Below are positions 1 to 7,130 of a stretch of 64,000 nt of DNA, one piece after another. The stretch covers positions 2,353,001 through 2,417,000 of the forward strand of contig NZ_CP067100.1 in assembly GCF_016616235.1 (NCBI RefSeq). Reading direction: 5' to 3'. The stretch comes from Bradyrhizobium diazoefficiens. Its GTDB lineage: Bacteria; Pseudomonadota; Alphaproteobacteria; Rhizobiales; Xanthobacteraceae. Position numbers and translations under genes: made by a program. The notes beneath the pieces are model-generated. The model was not told where the DNA came from and searched no databases. It saw only the letters and a program-made list of their open reading frames with translations. Numbering within the stretch: the stretch's first letter is position 1; each line of letters starts with the position of its first letter.

Positions 1-1
1 T

Positions 2-475
2 TGGCGCGACTGGGGATTTCCTGACCCCGCCGTGTTCAACGGTTTTGGCATGGGCGCGCTGCAGGCCTCCGACGGTGCTTTCGTCATGGGCGAGATGGCG
101 CCCCACACCGCCAATGCAGGCCGCATCTATTTCCCCTCTGGCACACCCGATCCGGGCGACGTCAGGGAAGGCACGCTCGATATTTCCGGCAGCGTTGTGC
201 GCGAACTCGAGGAGGAGACCGGGCTCACGGCCGACGACTATCGGGCCGAAGCAGACTGGCACTGTGTCGTCTCAGGTCGTGCGATTGCAATGATTCAGGT
301 GCTCAACCTGGATGTGCCGGGCGACGTTGCGCGTGCCCGGATCGAAGCCAATCTGGCGCGAGAGGCCGAGCCGGAGCTGTCGGCCATCCATCTCGTGCGC
401 GGAATCGATGATCTCACGCCGACCATGCCGCGATTTGTCACGGCCTTCGTCGAGCAGCAGTTCACCTCGCGCTGA
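2..475 (+). CDS. NUDIX hydrolase-like protein, N-terminus cut by window edge
   Basis: The reading frame is open to the left edge of the window (it reads RDWGFPDPAVFNGFG before the first GTG at 32), so the gene begins outside. The C-terminal half of a NUDIX box is clear: REL-EEE-TGL around codon 60, matching REUxEExGU. The upstream Gly and Glu of the canonical box are not in register, so this is a divergent member. NUDIX enzymes cleave nucleoside diphosphates linked to another moiety; the substrate cannot be told here. It ends 95 bases before the start of the transporter operon, and a possible promoter lies between them, so it is probably a separate unit. Confidence 0.7.
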   Translation, partial: WRDWGFPDPAVFNGFGMGALQASDGAFVMGEMAPHTANAGRIYFPSGTPDPGDVREGTLDISGSVVRELEEETGLTADDYRAEADWHCVVSGRAIAMIQVLNLDVPGDVARARIEANLAREAEPELSAIHLVRGIDDLTPTMPRFVTAFVEQQFTSR

Positions 476-485
476 CGTGCGAGGC

Positions 486-514
486 TTGACATCGCTGCGC
501 ATAGCCCATGTGAT
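486..514 (+). promoter_or_regulatory. Candidate sigma-70 promoter for the first Liv operon
   Basis: TTGACA at 486-491 is a perfect -35 match. After 17 bases comes TGTGAT at 509-514, which matches the -10 consensus at four of six positions. It lies 55 bases upstream of the substrate-binding protein start at 570. This is a consensus match only, with no experimental support. Confidence 0.35.
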
Positions 515-569
515 GGGCAAAAAGCAAAAACAACAAGAATGCAATGCACAATCGTCCAGGGAGGTTTTG

Positions 570-1880
570 ATGCGTCTGCGCATGGCTGCCCGCTTGGTAC
601 GTGGGCTGTTGGTCGCGATATCAGCGACGGGCTTGGCGGTGTCCGCTGACGCTCAAGAGAAGAAGATCAAGATTGGCGTGATTTTCGATCTGACCGGGCC
701 GCTCGCGGGCGGCGGGTCGGAGCTTGAATATATCGGCACCAAGATCATCCTCGACCAGTTCGTGAAGACGGGCGTCGAAGGCTATAAGGTCGAGGCGGTC
801 TACGCCGATGCGCAGAGCAAGCCGGACGTCGCCATCAACGAGTCCGTTCGCCTGCTCGAACAGGAGAAGGTCGACCTGGTGCTCGGCTTCTTCTCCTCGG
901 CGCAGTGCGTGCCGGTGGCCGAGCGCGTCGAGCAGCTCAAGAAGTTCATGTGGATGACGACCTGCATCTCGTCCGCCGTGTTCAACGAGAAGAACTACAA
1001 ATACGTGTTCCGCCCGCAGGCGAGCGGCGACCAGTTCGGCATGATGACGATGGATTTCATCGCGCAGAACGCCAGGGAGAAGTTCGGCAAGGAGCCGAAG
1101 GATTTGCGCGTCGCCATCATCCACGAGGATGGCTCCTATGGCGTCGATGTCTCCAAAGGCAACGAGGCCGGCGCGAAGAAGGCCGGCTTCAATGTCGTCC
1201 TGAAGGAAGGATACTCGGCGACCGCGCCCGATCTCTCCGCGCTGGTGACCAAGCTGAAGCGGGCCAAGCCCGACATCATCTTCCACACCGGCTACAATCC
1301 CGACATCACGCTGTTGCTGCGGCAGGCTCGCGAGCAGGGGCTGAAATTCGGCGCGCTGATGGGGCATGGCGCAGGCTACGGCGTCTATGAAAAGCTGAAG
1401 GAAGGCATGGGTGCCGACGCCAGCTACATCTTCAACACCGATCCGATCTCGATCTGGCTCGCCAACCAGAAGACGATGGATCCCAAGCTCCCGCCCGTAA
1501 TCAAGATGGTCGGCGAGGAGTTCGACAAGATCAAGCCAGGCGTTGCCATCCGCTCCGCCCATGTCGGCATCGGTGCATCCAACACCTACGTCTTCATGAA
1601 TGACGTGCTGCCGCGCGCGATCAAGAAATATGGCGGCGTCGATCCCGACGCGTTGCGCAAGGCCGCGCTCGACACCGACATTCCCGAGGGCGGCACCATG
1701 CTCGGCTTCGGCGTGAAGTTCTACGGCGAGGGGACGCCGATGGCCGGGCAGAACGAGCGCTCGTTCCCGGTCGTGATCCAGTACATCGACGACAAATCCG
1801 CCGTGGTGTGGCCGAAGAGCCAGGCGCAGCGCGAGGCCGTGCTGCCGCTGCCGAAGGGCACCACCTACAGCAACCAGTAG
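570..1880 (+). CDS. ABC transporter periplasmic binding protein, branched-chain amino acid (Liv/Urt) type
   Basis: A 436-residue extracellular solute-binding protein of the LivJ/LivK type (periplasmic binding protein fold I). The ATG at 570 was chosen over upstream in-frame codons because GGAGG lies 6 bases before it and it gives a normal Sec signal peptide ending near SADAQ. The mature part begins KKIKIGVIFDLTGPLAGGG, typical of family ligand-binding domains. It is the first gene of an operon with both ATPases and both permeases, so it should deliver ligand to them from the periplasm. The ligand is not readable; amino acids, amides or aromatic acids are all possible in this family. It resembles the orphan binding protein at 33880-35190 in length (both 436 residues) and in many blocks, including QSKxDVAIN, VEQ-KK and GYNPDITL. 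Confidence 0.92.
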   Translation: MRLRMAARLVRGLLVAISATGLAVSADAQEKKIKIGVIFDLTGPLAGGGSELEYIGTKIILDQFVKTGVEGYKVEAVYADAQSKPDVAINESVRLLEQEKVDLVLGFFSSAQCVPVAERVEQLKKFMWMTTCISSAVFNEKNYKYVFRPQASGDQFGMMTMDFIAQNAREKFGKEPKDLRVAIIHEDGSYGVDVSKGNEAGAKKAGFNVVLKEGYSATAPDLSALVTKLKRAKPDIIFHTGYNPDITLLLRQAREQGLKFGALMGHGAGYGVYEKLKEGMGADASYIFNTDPISIWLANQKTMDPKLPPVIKMVGEEFDKIKPGVAIRSAHVGIGASNTYVFMNDVLPRAIKKYGGVDPDALRKAALDTDIPEGGTMLGFGVKFYGEGTPMAGQNERSFPVVIQYIDDKSAVVWPKSQAQREAVLPLPKGTTYSNQ

Positions 1881-1895
1881 CGGCGGAGCGGGACG

Positions 1896-2666
1896 GTGCT
1901 GGAGGTCAGCGGGCTGGTGAAGCGGTTCGGCGGCTTCACCGCCGTCAACAACGTGTCGTTTAGGGTCGATCAGGGCGAGATCCTCGGCCTGATCGGCCCC
2001 AACGGCTCGGGCAAGAGCACGATCTTCAACATGCTCTCCGGCACGTTGGCGCCGACCTCGGGATCGATCCGGTTCGCCGGCTCCGAGATCGCGGGCCTTG
2101 CGCCGCACCGCATCATCAACAGCGGCATCGGTCGCACCTTCCAGATCCCGCGGCCGTTCCGCCGCCTGACCATTTTTGAGAATGTCGCGCTCGCCGGCTT
2201 TTATGGGCAAGGTCGACAGAGCCGCATCAAGGCGGAGGAGGCGGCCGACCGATCGCTCGCCATGGTCGGATTGCCGACCGATCGGCATGCCAGCGTCGAT
2301 GGCTTAGGTGCCGCCGGCCTGAAGAAGCTCGAACTCGCAAAAGCGCTCGCGACGGCGCCAAAGGTGCTGCTCGCCGACGAGAGCCTCGGCGGGCTGGACG
2401 AGACCGAGATGGACCAGGCCGCCGACATGCTGCGCAACATCCGCGACGAGCTCGGCATCACCATCATCTGGGTCGAGCACATCATGGGCGTCTTGATGCG
2501 CGTCGTCGACCGCGTGATGGTGCTCGATCACGGCGAGAAGATCTCGGAAGGGCTGCCGAGCGCGGTTGCCGGCGATCCGCGCGTGATCGAGGTCTATCTC
2601 GGCACTGATGCCGAGACCACGCAGGCCGCGGCCGCCGAAGCGCGCCGCCGCGCGGGAGGGCAATGA
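1896..2666 (+). CDS. livG: ABC transporter ATP-binding protein, LivG type
   Basis: A 256-residue ABC ATPase starting at a GTG (MLEVSGLVKRFGGFTAVNN), 15 bases after the binding-protein stop. Walker A is GPNGSGKS near residues 34-41. The FGGF segment and the IGRTFQIPRPF stretch are typical of LivG. The ABC signature is degenerate (LGAAGLKKLELAKAL in place of LSGGQ), which is common in LivG, followed by Walker B LLADESLGGLD and the switch His in VEH. It should energise uptake at the inner membrane together with the LivF-like subunit. Its stop overlaps the livF start by 4 nt (ATGA), indicating translational coupling. Confidence 0.92.
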   Translation: MLEVSGLVKRFGGFTAVNNVSFRVDQGEILGLIGPNGSGKSTIFNMLSGTLAPTSGSIRFAGSEIAGLAPHRIINSGIGRTFQIPRPFRRLTIFENVALAGFYGQGRQSRIKAEEAADRSLAMVGLPTDRHASVDGLGAAGLKKLELAKALATAPKVLLADESLGGLDETEMDQAADMLRNIRDELGITIIWVEHIMGVLMRVVDRVMVLDHGEKISEGLPSAVAGDPRVIEVYLGTDAETTQAAAAEARRRAGGQ

Positions 2667-3370
2667 TGCTTGAGCTTCGGAGCGTCGGTGCCGGCTACGG
2701 CACCTTCCAGGCGCTGTTCGACGTCAACCTCGACGTCAGGGCCGGCGAGGCCGTCGGCGTCATCGGTCCAAACGGCGCCGGCAAGACCACCCTGATGCGC
2801 GTCATCTCCGGCCTGATCCGTCCGTCGCGCGGCTCGATCAGGATGGAGGGCGTCGATGTCGTGGCGACGCCGCCGCACAAGATCGTCAGCCTCGGAATCG
2901 CGCACGTGCCGGAAAACCGGCGGCTGTTTCCGCAGCTCACGGTCGATGACAATCTCAAGATGGGCGCTTTTATGAAGGAAGCGCGCGGCCATTATGCCGA
3001 GCGGCTGGAGGTCGTGTTCGAGCTGTTTCCGCGCCTGAAGGAGCGCCGCCATCAGATGGCCGGCACCATGTCCGGCGGCGAACAGCAGATGTGCGCGATC
3101 GGCCGCGCCCTGATGTCCAATCCCAAGCTGCTGCTGCTCGACGAGCCCTCGGCCGGGCTCGCACCGGTCGTGGTGCAGCAGGTGTTCGAGCTGGTGAAGC
3201 GGATCCGTAGCCGCGGCCTCACGGTCTTGATCGTCGAGCAGAACGTGCAGCAGGTGCTGAAGGTGGTCGACCGCGCCTATCTGATCGAGGCGGGGACGAT
3301 CAGGGCATCGGGCACCTCGGCCGAGATGCTGGCGAGCGACACGGTCAAGGAAGCGTATCTCGGGGTGTGA
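2663..3370 (+). CDS. livF: ABC transporter ATP-binding protein, LivF type
   Basis: A 235-residue ABC ATPase. Walker A is GPNGAGKT near residues 38-45, the signature is intact (MSGGEQQMCAIGRAL), Walker B is LLLLDEPSAGLAP, and the switch His is replaced by Q in VEQNVQQ, as is usual in LivF. The AHVPENRRLFPQLTV block is also characteristic. It is the second nucleotide-binding subunit of the importer. The ATG overlaps the livG stop by 4 nt, with GGGAGGG just upstream as ribosome-binding site; an alternative ATG follows at 2666. Confidence 0.93.
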   Translation: MMLELRSVGAGYGTFQALFDVNLDVRAGEAVGVIGPNGAGKTTLMRVISGLIRPSRGSIRMEGVDVVATPPHKIVSLGIAHVPENRRLFPQLTVDDNLKMGAFMKEARGHYAERLEVVFELFPRLKERRHQMAGTMSGGEQQMCAIGRALMSNPKLLLLDEPSAGLAPVVVQQVFELVKRIRSRGLTVLIVEQNVQQVLKVVDRAYLIEAGTIRASGTSAEMLASDTVKEAYLGV

Positions 3371-4257
3371 TGGGCATGCAGGCGGTCCTGGATATATTCG
3401 ACATCTACCTGCTGGAGGCCGTGATCAACGGCATCCTGCTCGGCGGCGTGCTGGCGCTGCTCGCGCTTGGGCTGAACCTGATCTTCGGCGTCATCGATGT
3501 GACCTGGATCTGCTACGCCGAACTGGTGATGATCGGCATGTACGCGATGTATTTCATGGTGCAGTATTACGGCGTCAGTTATTTCGTCGCTGCGCCGTTC
3601 ACGATCCTGCTGGTCGCGTTGCTCGGTGCCGCCTTGCATTATCTCGTGATCGCGCCGCTGCTCACCGCGCCGCCGATCAACCAGCTGCTCGCCACCGGCG
3701 GCGTGCTGTTCGTGCTGCAGAGCTTTGCCACTGTTGCCTTCGGCATCGACTTCCGCAACCTCGGCATTCGCCTGCCGGTGCTCGCCTTCGGCGACATGAA
3801 TTTCAGCTACGCCCGCCTGCTGTCGTTCCTTGCCGCACTCGTTGGGATGGTCGCGGTCTACCTGTTCATGACCCGCACCTTCACCGGCACGGCAATCCGG
3901 GCGATCTCGCAGGACCGGCAGATCATGGCGCTGATGGGCGTCGACACCAAACGAATCTATCTGATCACCTCGGCGCTCGGCGGCGCGCTGGCCGGGCTCG
4001 CCGCTTGCCTGCTGGTGCTGCAGTATGACGTGCATCCCTTCGTCGGCCTGTCCTTCGGGCCGATCACCTTCCTGATCTGCGTGCTCGGCGGGCTCGGAAA
4101 TTTCATCGGCGGCTTCATCGCCGCCTTCGTGTTCGCCGAGATCATCTCGCTCGGCGGCCTGTTCTCCGATCTCGAATGGGGCTACGTGCTCGCCTTCGCG
4201 TTCTTCATCGTCATGATGTTCATCCGGCCCGCGGGCCTGCTGGCGAGGCGCCGATGA
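3370..4257 (+). CDS. livH: Branched-chain amino acid-type ABC permease, LivH type
   Basis: A 295-residue integral membrane protein. The first segment, EAVINGILLGGVLALLALGLN, is the conserved LivH opening, followed by about eight hydrophobic segments. The cytoplasmic EAA-like loop that contacts the ATPase contains GTAIRAISQDRQIMALMGVD. The protein ends IMMFIRPAGLLARRR, the usual LivH C-terminus. The start is taken as ATG 3370, one base overlapping the livF stop; GTG 3367 and ATG 3376 are alternatives. It should form the translocation pore with the LivM-type protein encoded next. Confidence 0.92.
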   Translation: MGMQAVLDIFDIYLLEAVINGILLGGVLALLALGLNLIFGVIDVTWICYAELVMIGMYAMYFMVQYYGVSYFVAAPFTILLVALLGAALHYLVIAPLLTAPPINQLLATGGVLFVLQSFATVAFGIDFRNLGIRLPVLAFGDMNFSYARLLSFLAALVGMVAVYLFMTRTFTGTAIRAISQDRQIMALMGVDTKRIYLITSALGGALAGLAACLLVLQYDVHPFVGLSFGPITFLICVLGGLGNFIGGFIAAFVFAEIISLGGLFSDLEWGYVLAFAFFIVMMFIRPAGLLARRR

Positions 4258-5273
4258 CGGGACAATGGCGGCTTGCGGCTTGGGGGATCGGGCTTGCGGC
4301 GCTGGTCGCGCTGCCGTTCGTCTATCGCGATCCCTATCATCTGCACATCCTGGTGCTGATCCTGATCTGGTCGTTCGCCTATACATCATGGTCGATGATG
4401 GGACGGTTCGGCCTCGTCTCGCTCGGCCATGGCGGCTTCATGGGGATCGGCGCCTATGTCACCGCGCTATTGTGGAATCATCTCGGCCTGTCGCCCTGGA
4501 TCGGTATTCCCGTCAGCATGGTCGCGGCCGGCGCGCTGGCGCTGATCGTCGGCTATCCCTGTTTCCGCTTCCGCATCACCGGCCACTATTTCGTGCTGGT
4601 GACGCTGGCGCTGTCAGGAATCGTGCTCCAGGTCATTACCGCGACGCGCGACCATACCGGCGGCTCGCTCGGCTACACACCGAACCGCGCCGCGGGCAAC
4701 AAGCTGTTGGCGCTGCAATTCGACGACAAGACCACCTGGTATCTGATCGCGCTCGCGGTCTGGCTGTTCGGCATCGTGGTCTGGCACTGGGTCGACCGCA
4801 GCATGGCGCGCTATGCGCTGGAGGCGATCTCGGAGGACGAGGACGCTGCGGCCGCCGCCGGCGTCAACGTCACTGCGGAGAAGCTGAAGATCACGCTGCT
4901 CAGCGCGCTGATGACGGCGCTCGCCGGCGCGATCTACTGTCAGTACCAGATGTTCATCACGCCCGATACGGTCAGCGGCATCGCAGTGTCGCTCCAGATG
5001 GTGTTCGCCGCCATCGTCGGCGGCCTGTTCGTCTCGCTCGGCCCGACCTTCGGCGCGATCATCACGATCCTGCTGGCCGAGACCCTGCGCATCGGCTTCG
5101 GCACCAAGGCGGTCGGCTGGGACAATCTCGTCTACGGTGTGCTGCTGGTGCTCTTCATCATATTCCTTCCCAAGGGCATCCTTGGTAGCGTGCTCGACCG
5201 ATTGAAGCCGCAACGCAAGGTGCCCCGCGCTCATGAGCAAGAAGTCGTCCAGGTCGCACGCCCAGGAACTTGA
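4254..5273 (+). CDS. livM: Branched-chain amino acid-type ABC permease, LivM type
   Basis: A 339-residue polytopic membrane protein of the LivM family. It contains the family block GRFGLVSLGHGGFMGIGAYVT near residues 45-65 and the GxFVSLGPTFGA stretch before the last membrane segments. The ATG at 4254 overlaps the livH stop by 4 nt (ATGA), so the four transporter genes form a tightly coupled unit. The C-terminal tail (KPQRKVPRAHEQEVVQVARPGT) is polar and runs 41 bases into the next gene, which starts at 5233 in another frame. Confidence 0.92.
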   Translation: MTGQWRLAAWGIGLAALVALPFVYRDPYHLHILVLILIWSFAYTSWSMMGRFGLVSLGHGGFMGIGAYVTALLWNHLGLSPWIGIPVSMVAAGALALIVGYPCFRFRITGHYFVLVTLALSGIVLQVITATRDHTGGSLGYTPNRAAGNKLLALQFDDKTTWYLIALAVWLFGIVVWHWVDRSMARYALEAISEDEDAAAAAGVNVTAEKLKITLLSALMTALAGAIYCQYQMFITPDTVSGIAVSLQMVFAAIVGGLFVSLGPTFGAIITILLAETLRIGFGTKAVGWDNLVYGVLLVLFIIFLPKGILGSVLDRLKPQRKVPRAHEQEVVQVARPGT

Positions 5274-6168
5274 CCGCTACATCACGCCGTTCCGCTACGA
5301 CGGATCGGGCAAGTTTCACCTCAGCGATCACAAGACCGACGAGAAGGGCGATCTCGACAAGGAGAAGGCGCAGGCGATCCTCGAGGCCAACAAGAAGGGG
5401 CTGATCGAATTCCAGGAGAAGCTCTACGCCCAGGACCGCTGGTCGCTGCTGATCGTATTCCAGGCCATGGATGCCGGCGGCAAGGACAGTGCGATCAAGG
5501 CGATTTTCGAGGGCATCAATCCGCAGGGCTGCGAGGTCACGGCCTTCAAGGCGCCGAGCAGCAAGGAACTCGACCACGACTTCCTCTGGCGTCACGTCGT
5601 CGCGCTGCCCGAGCGCGGCCATATCGGCATCTTCAACCGCTCGCACTACGAGGAATGCCTGGTGACGCGCGTGCATCCGGAAATCCTCGCCAGGGAGAAG
5701 CTGCCGCCAAAGCTCGTCACCAAGCACATCTGGAAGGAGCGGTTCGAGGACATCGCCGCGTTCGAGCGTTACCTTTGTCGCAACGGCACACTGGTGCTGA
5801 AGTTCTTCCTCAACGTCTCCAAGGAGGAGCAGCGCGAGCGCTTTCTCGACCGGCTGGAGATTCCGTCCAAGCAGTGGAAGTTCTCGATTGATGACATCAA
5901 GGAGCGCGCGCTGTGGCCGCGCTACCAAGCGGTCTATCAGGACATCGTCCGGCATACGTCAACGCCGCATGCGCCCTGGTACGTCGTGCCGGCCGACCAC
6001 AAATGGTTCGCCCGCGTCGTGATCGGCTCGGTGATCAATGCCGCACTCGAAAAGCTCGACCTGCGCTTCCCGCGCGCCGACAAGGCCTCGCTCGCGGAGT
6101 TCAAGACCGTACGCAAGGCGCTGGAGAAGGAGGGGAAGGGAAGCAAGAAGCGGGCAGGGAAGCAGTGA
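5233..6168 (+). CDS. ppk2: Polyphosphate kinase 2 family protein (class III-like)
   Basis: A 311-residue PPK2 protein. Members move phosphate between inorganic polyphosphate and nucleotides; this length and the block NRSHYEECLVTRVHP fit the class that phosphorylates AMP/ADP, although class assignment from sequence alone is tentative. Walker A-like DAGGKDS lies near residues 79-85, and the lid region includes FLNVSKEEQRERFLDR. The C-terminus is Lys-rich (KGSKKRAGK). The ATG lies inside the 3' end of livM (41-base overlap), preceded by AAGGTG at suitable spacing, so it is the last gene of the operon and probably translationally coupled. Why a polyphosphate enzyme belongs with this importer is not evident. 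Confidence 0.9.
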   Translation: MSKKSSRSHAQELDRYITPFRYDGSGKFHLSDHKTDEKGDLDKEKAQAILEANKKGLIEFQEKLYAQDRWSLLIVFQAMDAGGKDSAIKAIFEGINPQGCEVTAFKAPSSKELDHDFLWRHVVALPERGHIGIFNRSHYEECLVTRVHPEILAREKLPPKLVTKHIWKERFEDIAAFERYLCRNGTLVLKFFLNVSKEEQRERFLDRLEIPSKQWKFSIDDIKERALWPRYQAVYQDIVRHTSTPHAPWYVVPADHKWFARVVIGSVINAALEKLDLRFPRADKASLAEFKTVRKALEKEGKGSKKRAGKQ

Positions 6169-6357
6169 ACGGCGCACCATGCGCATGGCGAGAACAAGAA
6201 ATGCGAAAACAACCCCATGCACAGTAGCAGACGATAGTGGGATCAACGGCTTGGCCGACCGTCGCGAATGTTGTTGCGGATTTTACGGAATTGCGCTCGA
6301 CGCGTCGGGCAAAACAGGGGCATGATGTCATCATCGCAACAGGTCGCGATCAAATCG

Positions 6358-6446
6358 CGTAGGGTGGGCAAAGCGGAGCGTGCCCACGTCTTCGATCCTG
6401 GTCAAGAAGACGTGGCACGGCGCAAGTGCGCCTTTGCCTACCCTTG
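6358..6446. repeat. Long imperfect inverted repeat, intergenic repeat element
   Basis: The left arm begins CGTAGGGTGGGCAAAGCG and the right arm ends GCGCCTTTGCCTACCCTTGC. The arms pair imperfectly over about 35 bases with an inner GTCTTC/GAAGAC stem. Elements with this GGGTGGGCAAAG core are, from memory, abundant in Bradyrhizobium intergenic DNA. It could form a large hairpin in RNA of either strand; no coding content. Confidence 0.6.
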
Positions 6447-6858
6447 CGATCACTGTGCAAGGCGGTCGCTCGTCGCATCACTCCAGCAGCCAAGGAACCC
6501 GCGTTCAAATGTGATCTCATGTGCCGTTGATCCCGCTTGACAGTTTTGTGTCGCAGGAGGAGCATCGTCATGGTCGCGAATACGCGACGCGCAACGTCCA
6601 CCTCATGAGCAAGGGGAGGTCTATGACACCACCTCCGCAAATCCAGCCGCGTTAATTGCGATGGAGCTCGTTCGGACTATCGCATAGCGGCAAAACCGCG
6701 AACGGCACGCCGGGATAAGGTTTAGCGGGCCGCATCAGTGAGGCAAGGCCCCTACCGTCCCGGCGCTGTATTTTGAGAACGCGCTGAGCGCGTTGAAAGA
6801 GCCGTGACGGGGCCGCCGAATCGGCGTCTTTGACATCCAGTTTTCTCTCTCCTCCTCG

Positions 6859-6890
6859 CCGTCATTCCGGGCCTATCCCCGGAATGACGG
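6859..6890. repeat. Perfect hairpin, CCGTCATTCCGGG palindromic element
   Basis: CCGTCATTCCGGG at 6859-6871, a six-base loop, then the exact reverse complement at 6878-6890. There is no T-run on either side, so it is more like a REP-type palindrome than a simple terminator. Confidence 0.65.
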
Positions 6891-7130
6891 GAGAGGTTTG
6901 GCGTGTCTCGCAGCAAAGCCGGCGCTTCGGCCGCGCGGAAGCTCGCAGTTCCCATTCCTGGACCGATTCCTGCACCCATCCTGCACTGCGGCAAATGCCA
7001 AGAGAAGGTCGCCTCATTGGCCAACTTCCGACACAGCGCAGGGGCGAATAGCGGCGATCCGACATGACGCAGTGCTTCGGCGATGACGATGCCGAGTCCG
7101 CTGGCGCATTCATCTTTTCCAGGGATCATC

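Larger units (their letters stand above)
6169..7130. other. Long intergenic region, no supported gene
   Basis: About 960 bases between ppk2 and the MscS-like gene. Open frames here are short and lack protein-like composition. The region holds a long imperfect inverted repeat (6358-6446) and a perfect hairpin (6859-6890), listed separately. Two tiny frames with strong Shine-Dalgarno sequences occur around 6570-6655 (12 and about 10-16 codons); they look like remnants rather than genes. Confidence 0.6.

Noticed and set aside
621..2288. 555-codon minus-strand frame over the binding protein and livG
   Set aside because: Antisense shadow of two clear transporter genes; no domain, no ribosome-binding site.
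6570..6655. Two tiny frames with strong Shine-Dalgarno sequences (MVANTRRATSTS and a following MSKGRSMTPPP...)
   Set aside because: Too short and with no amino-acid bias that would suggest a leader peptide; nothing downstream to regulate within 400 bases.
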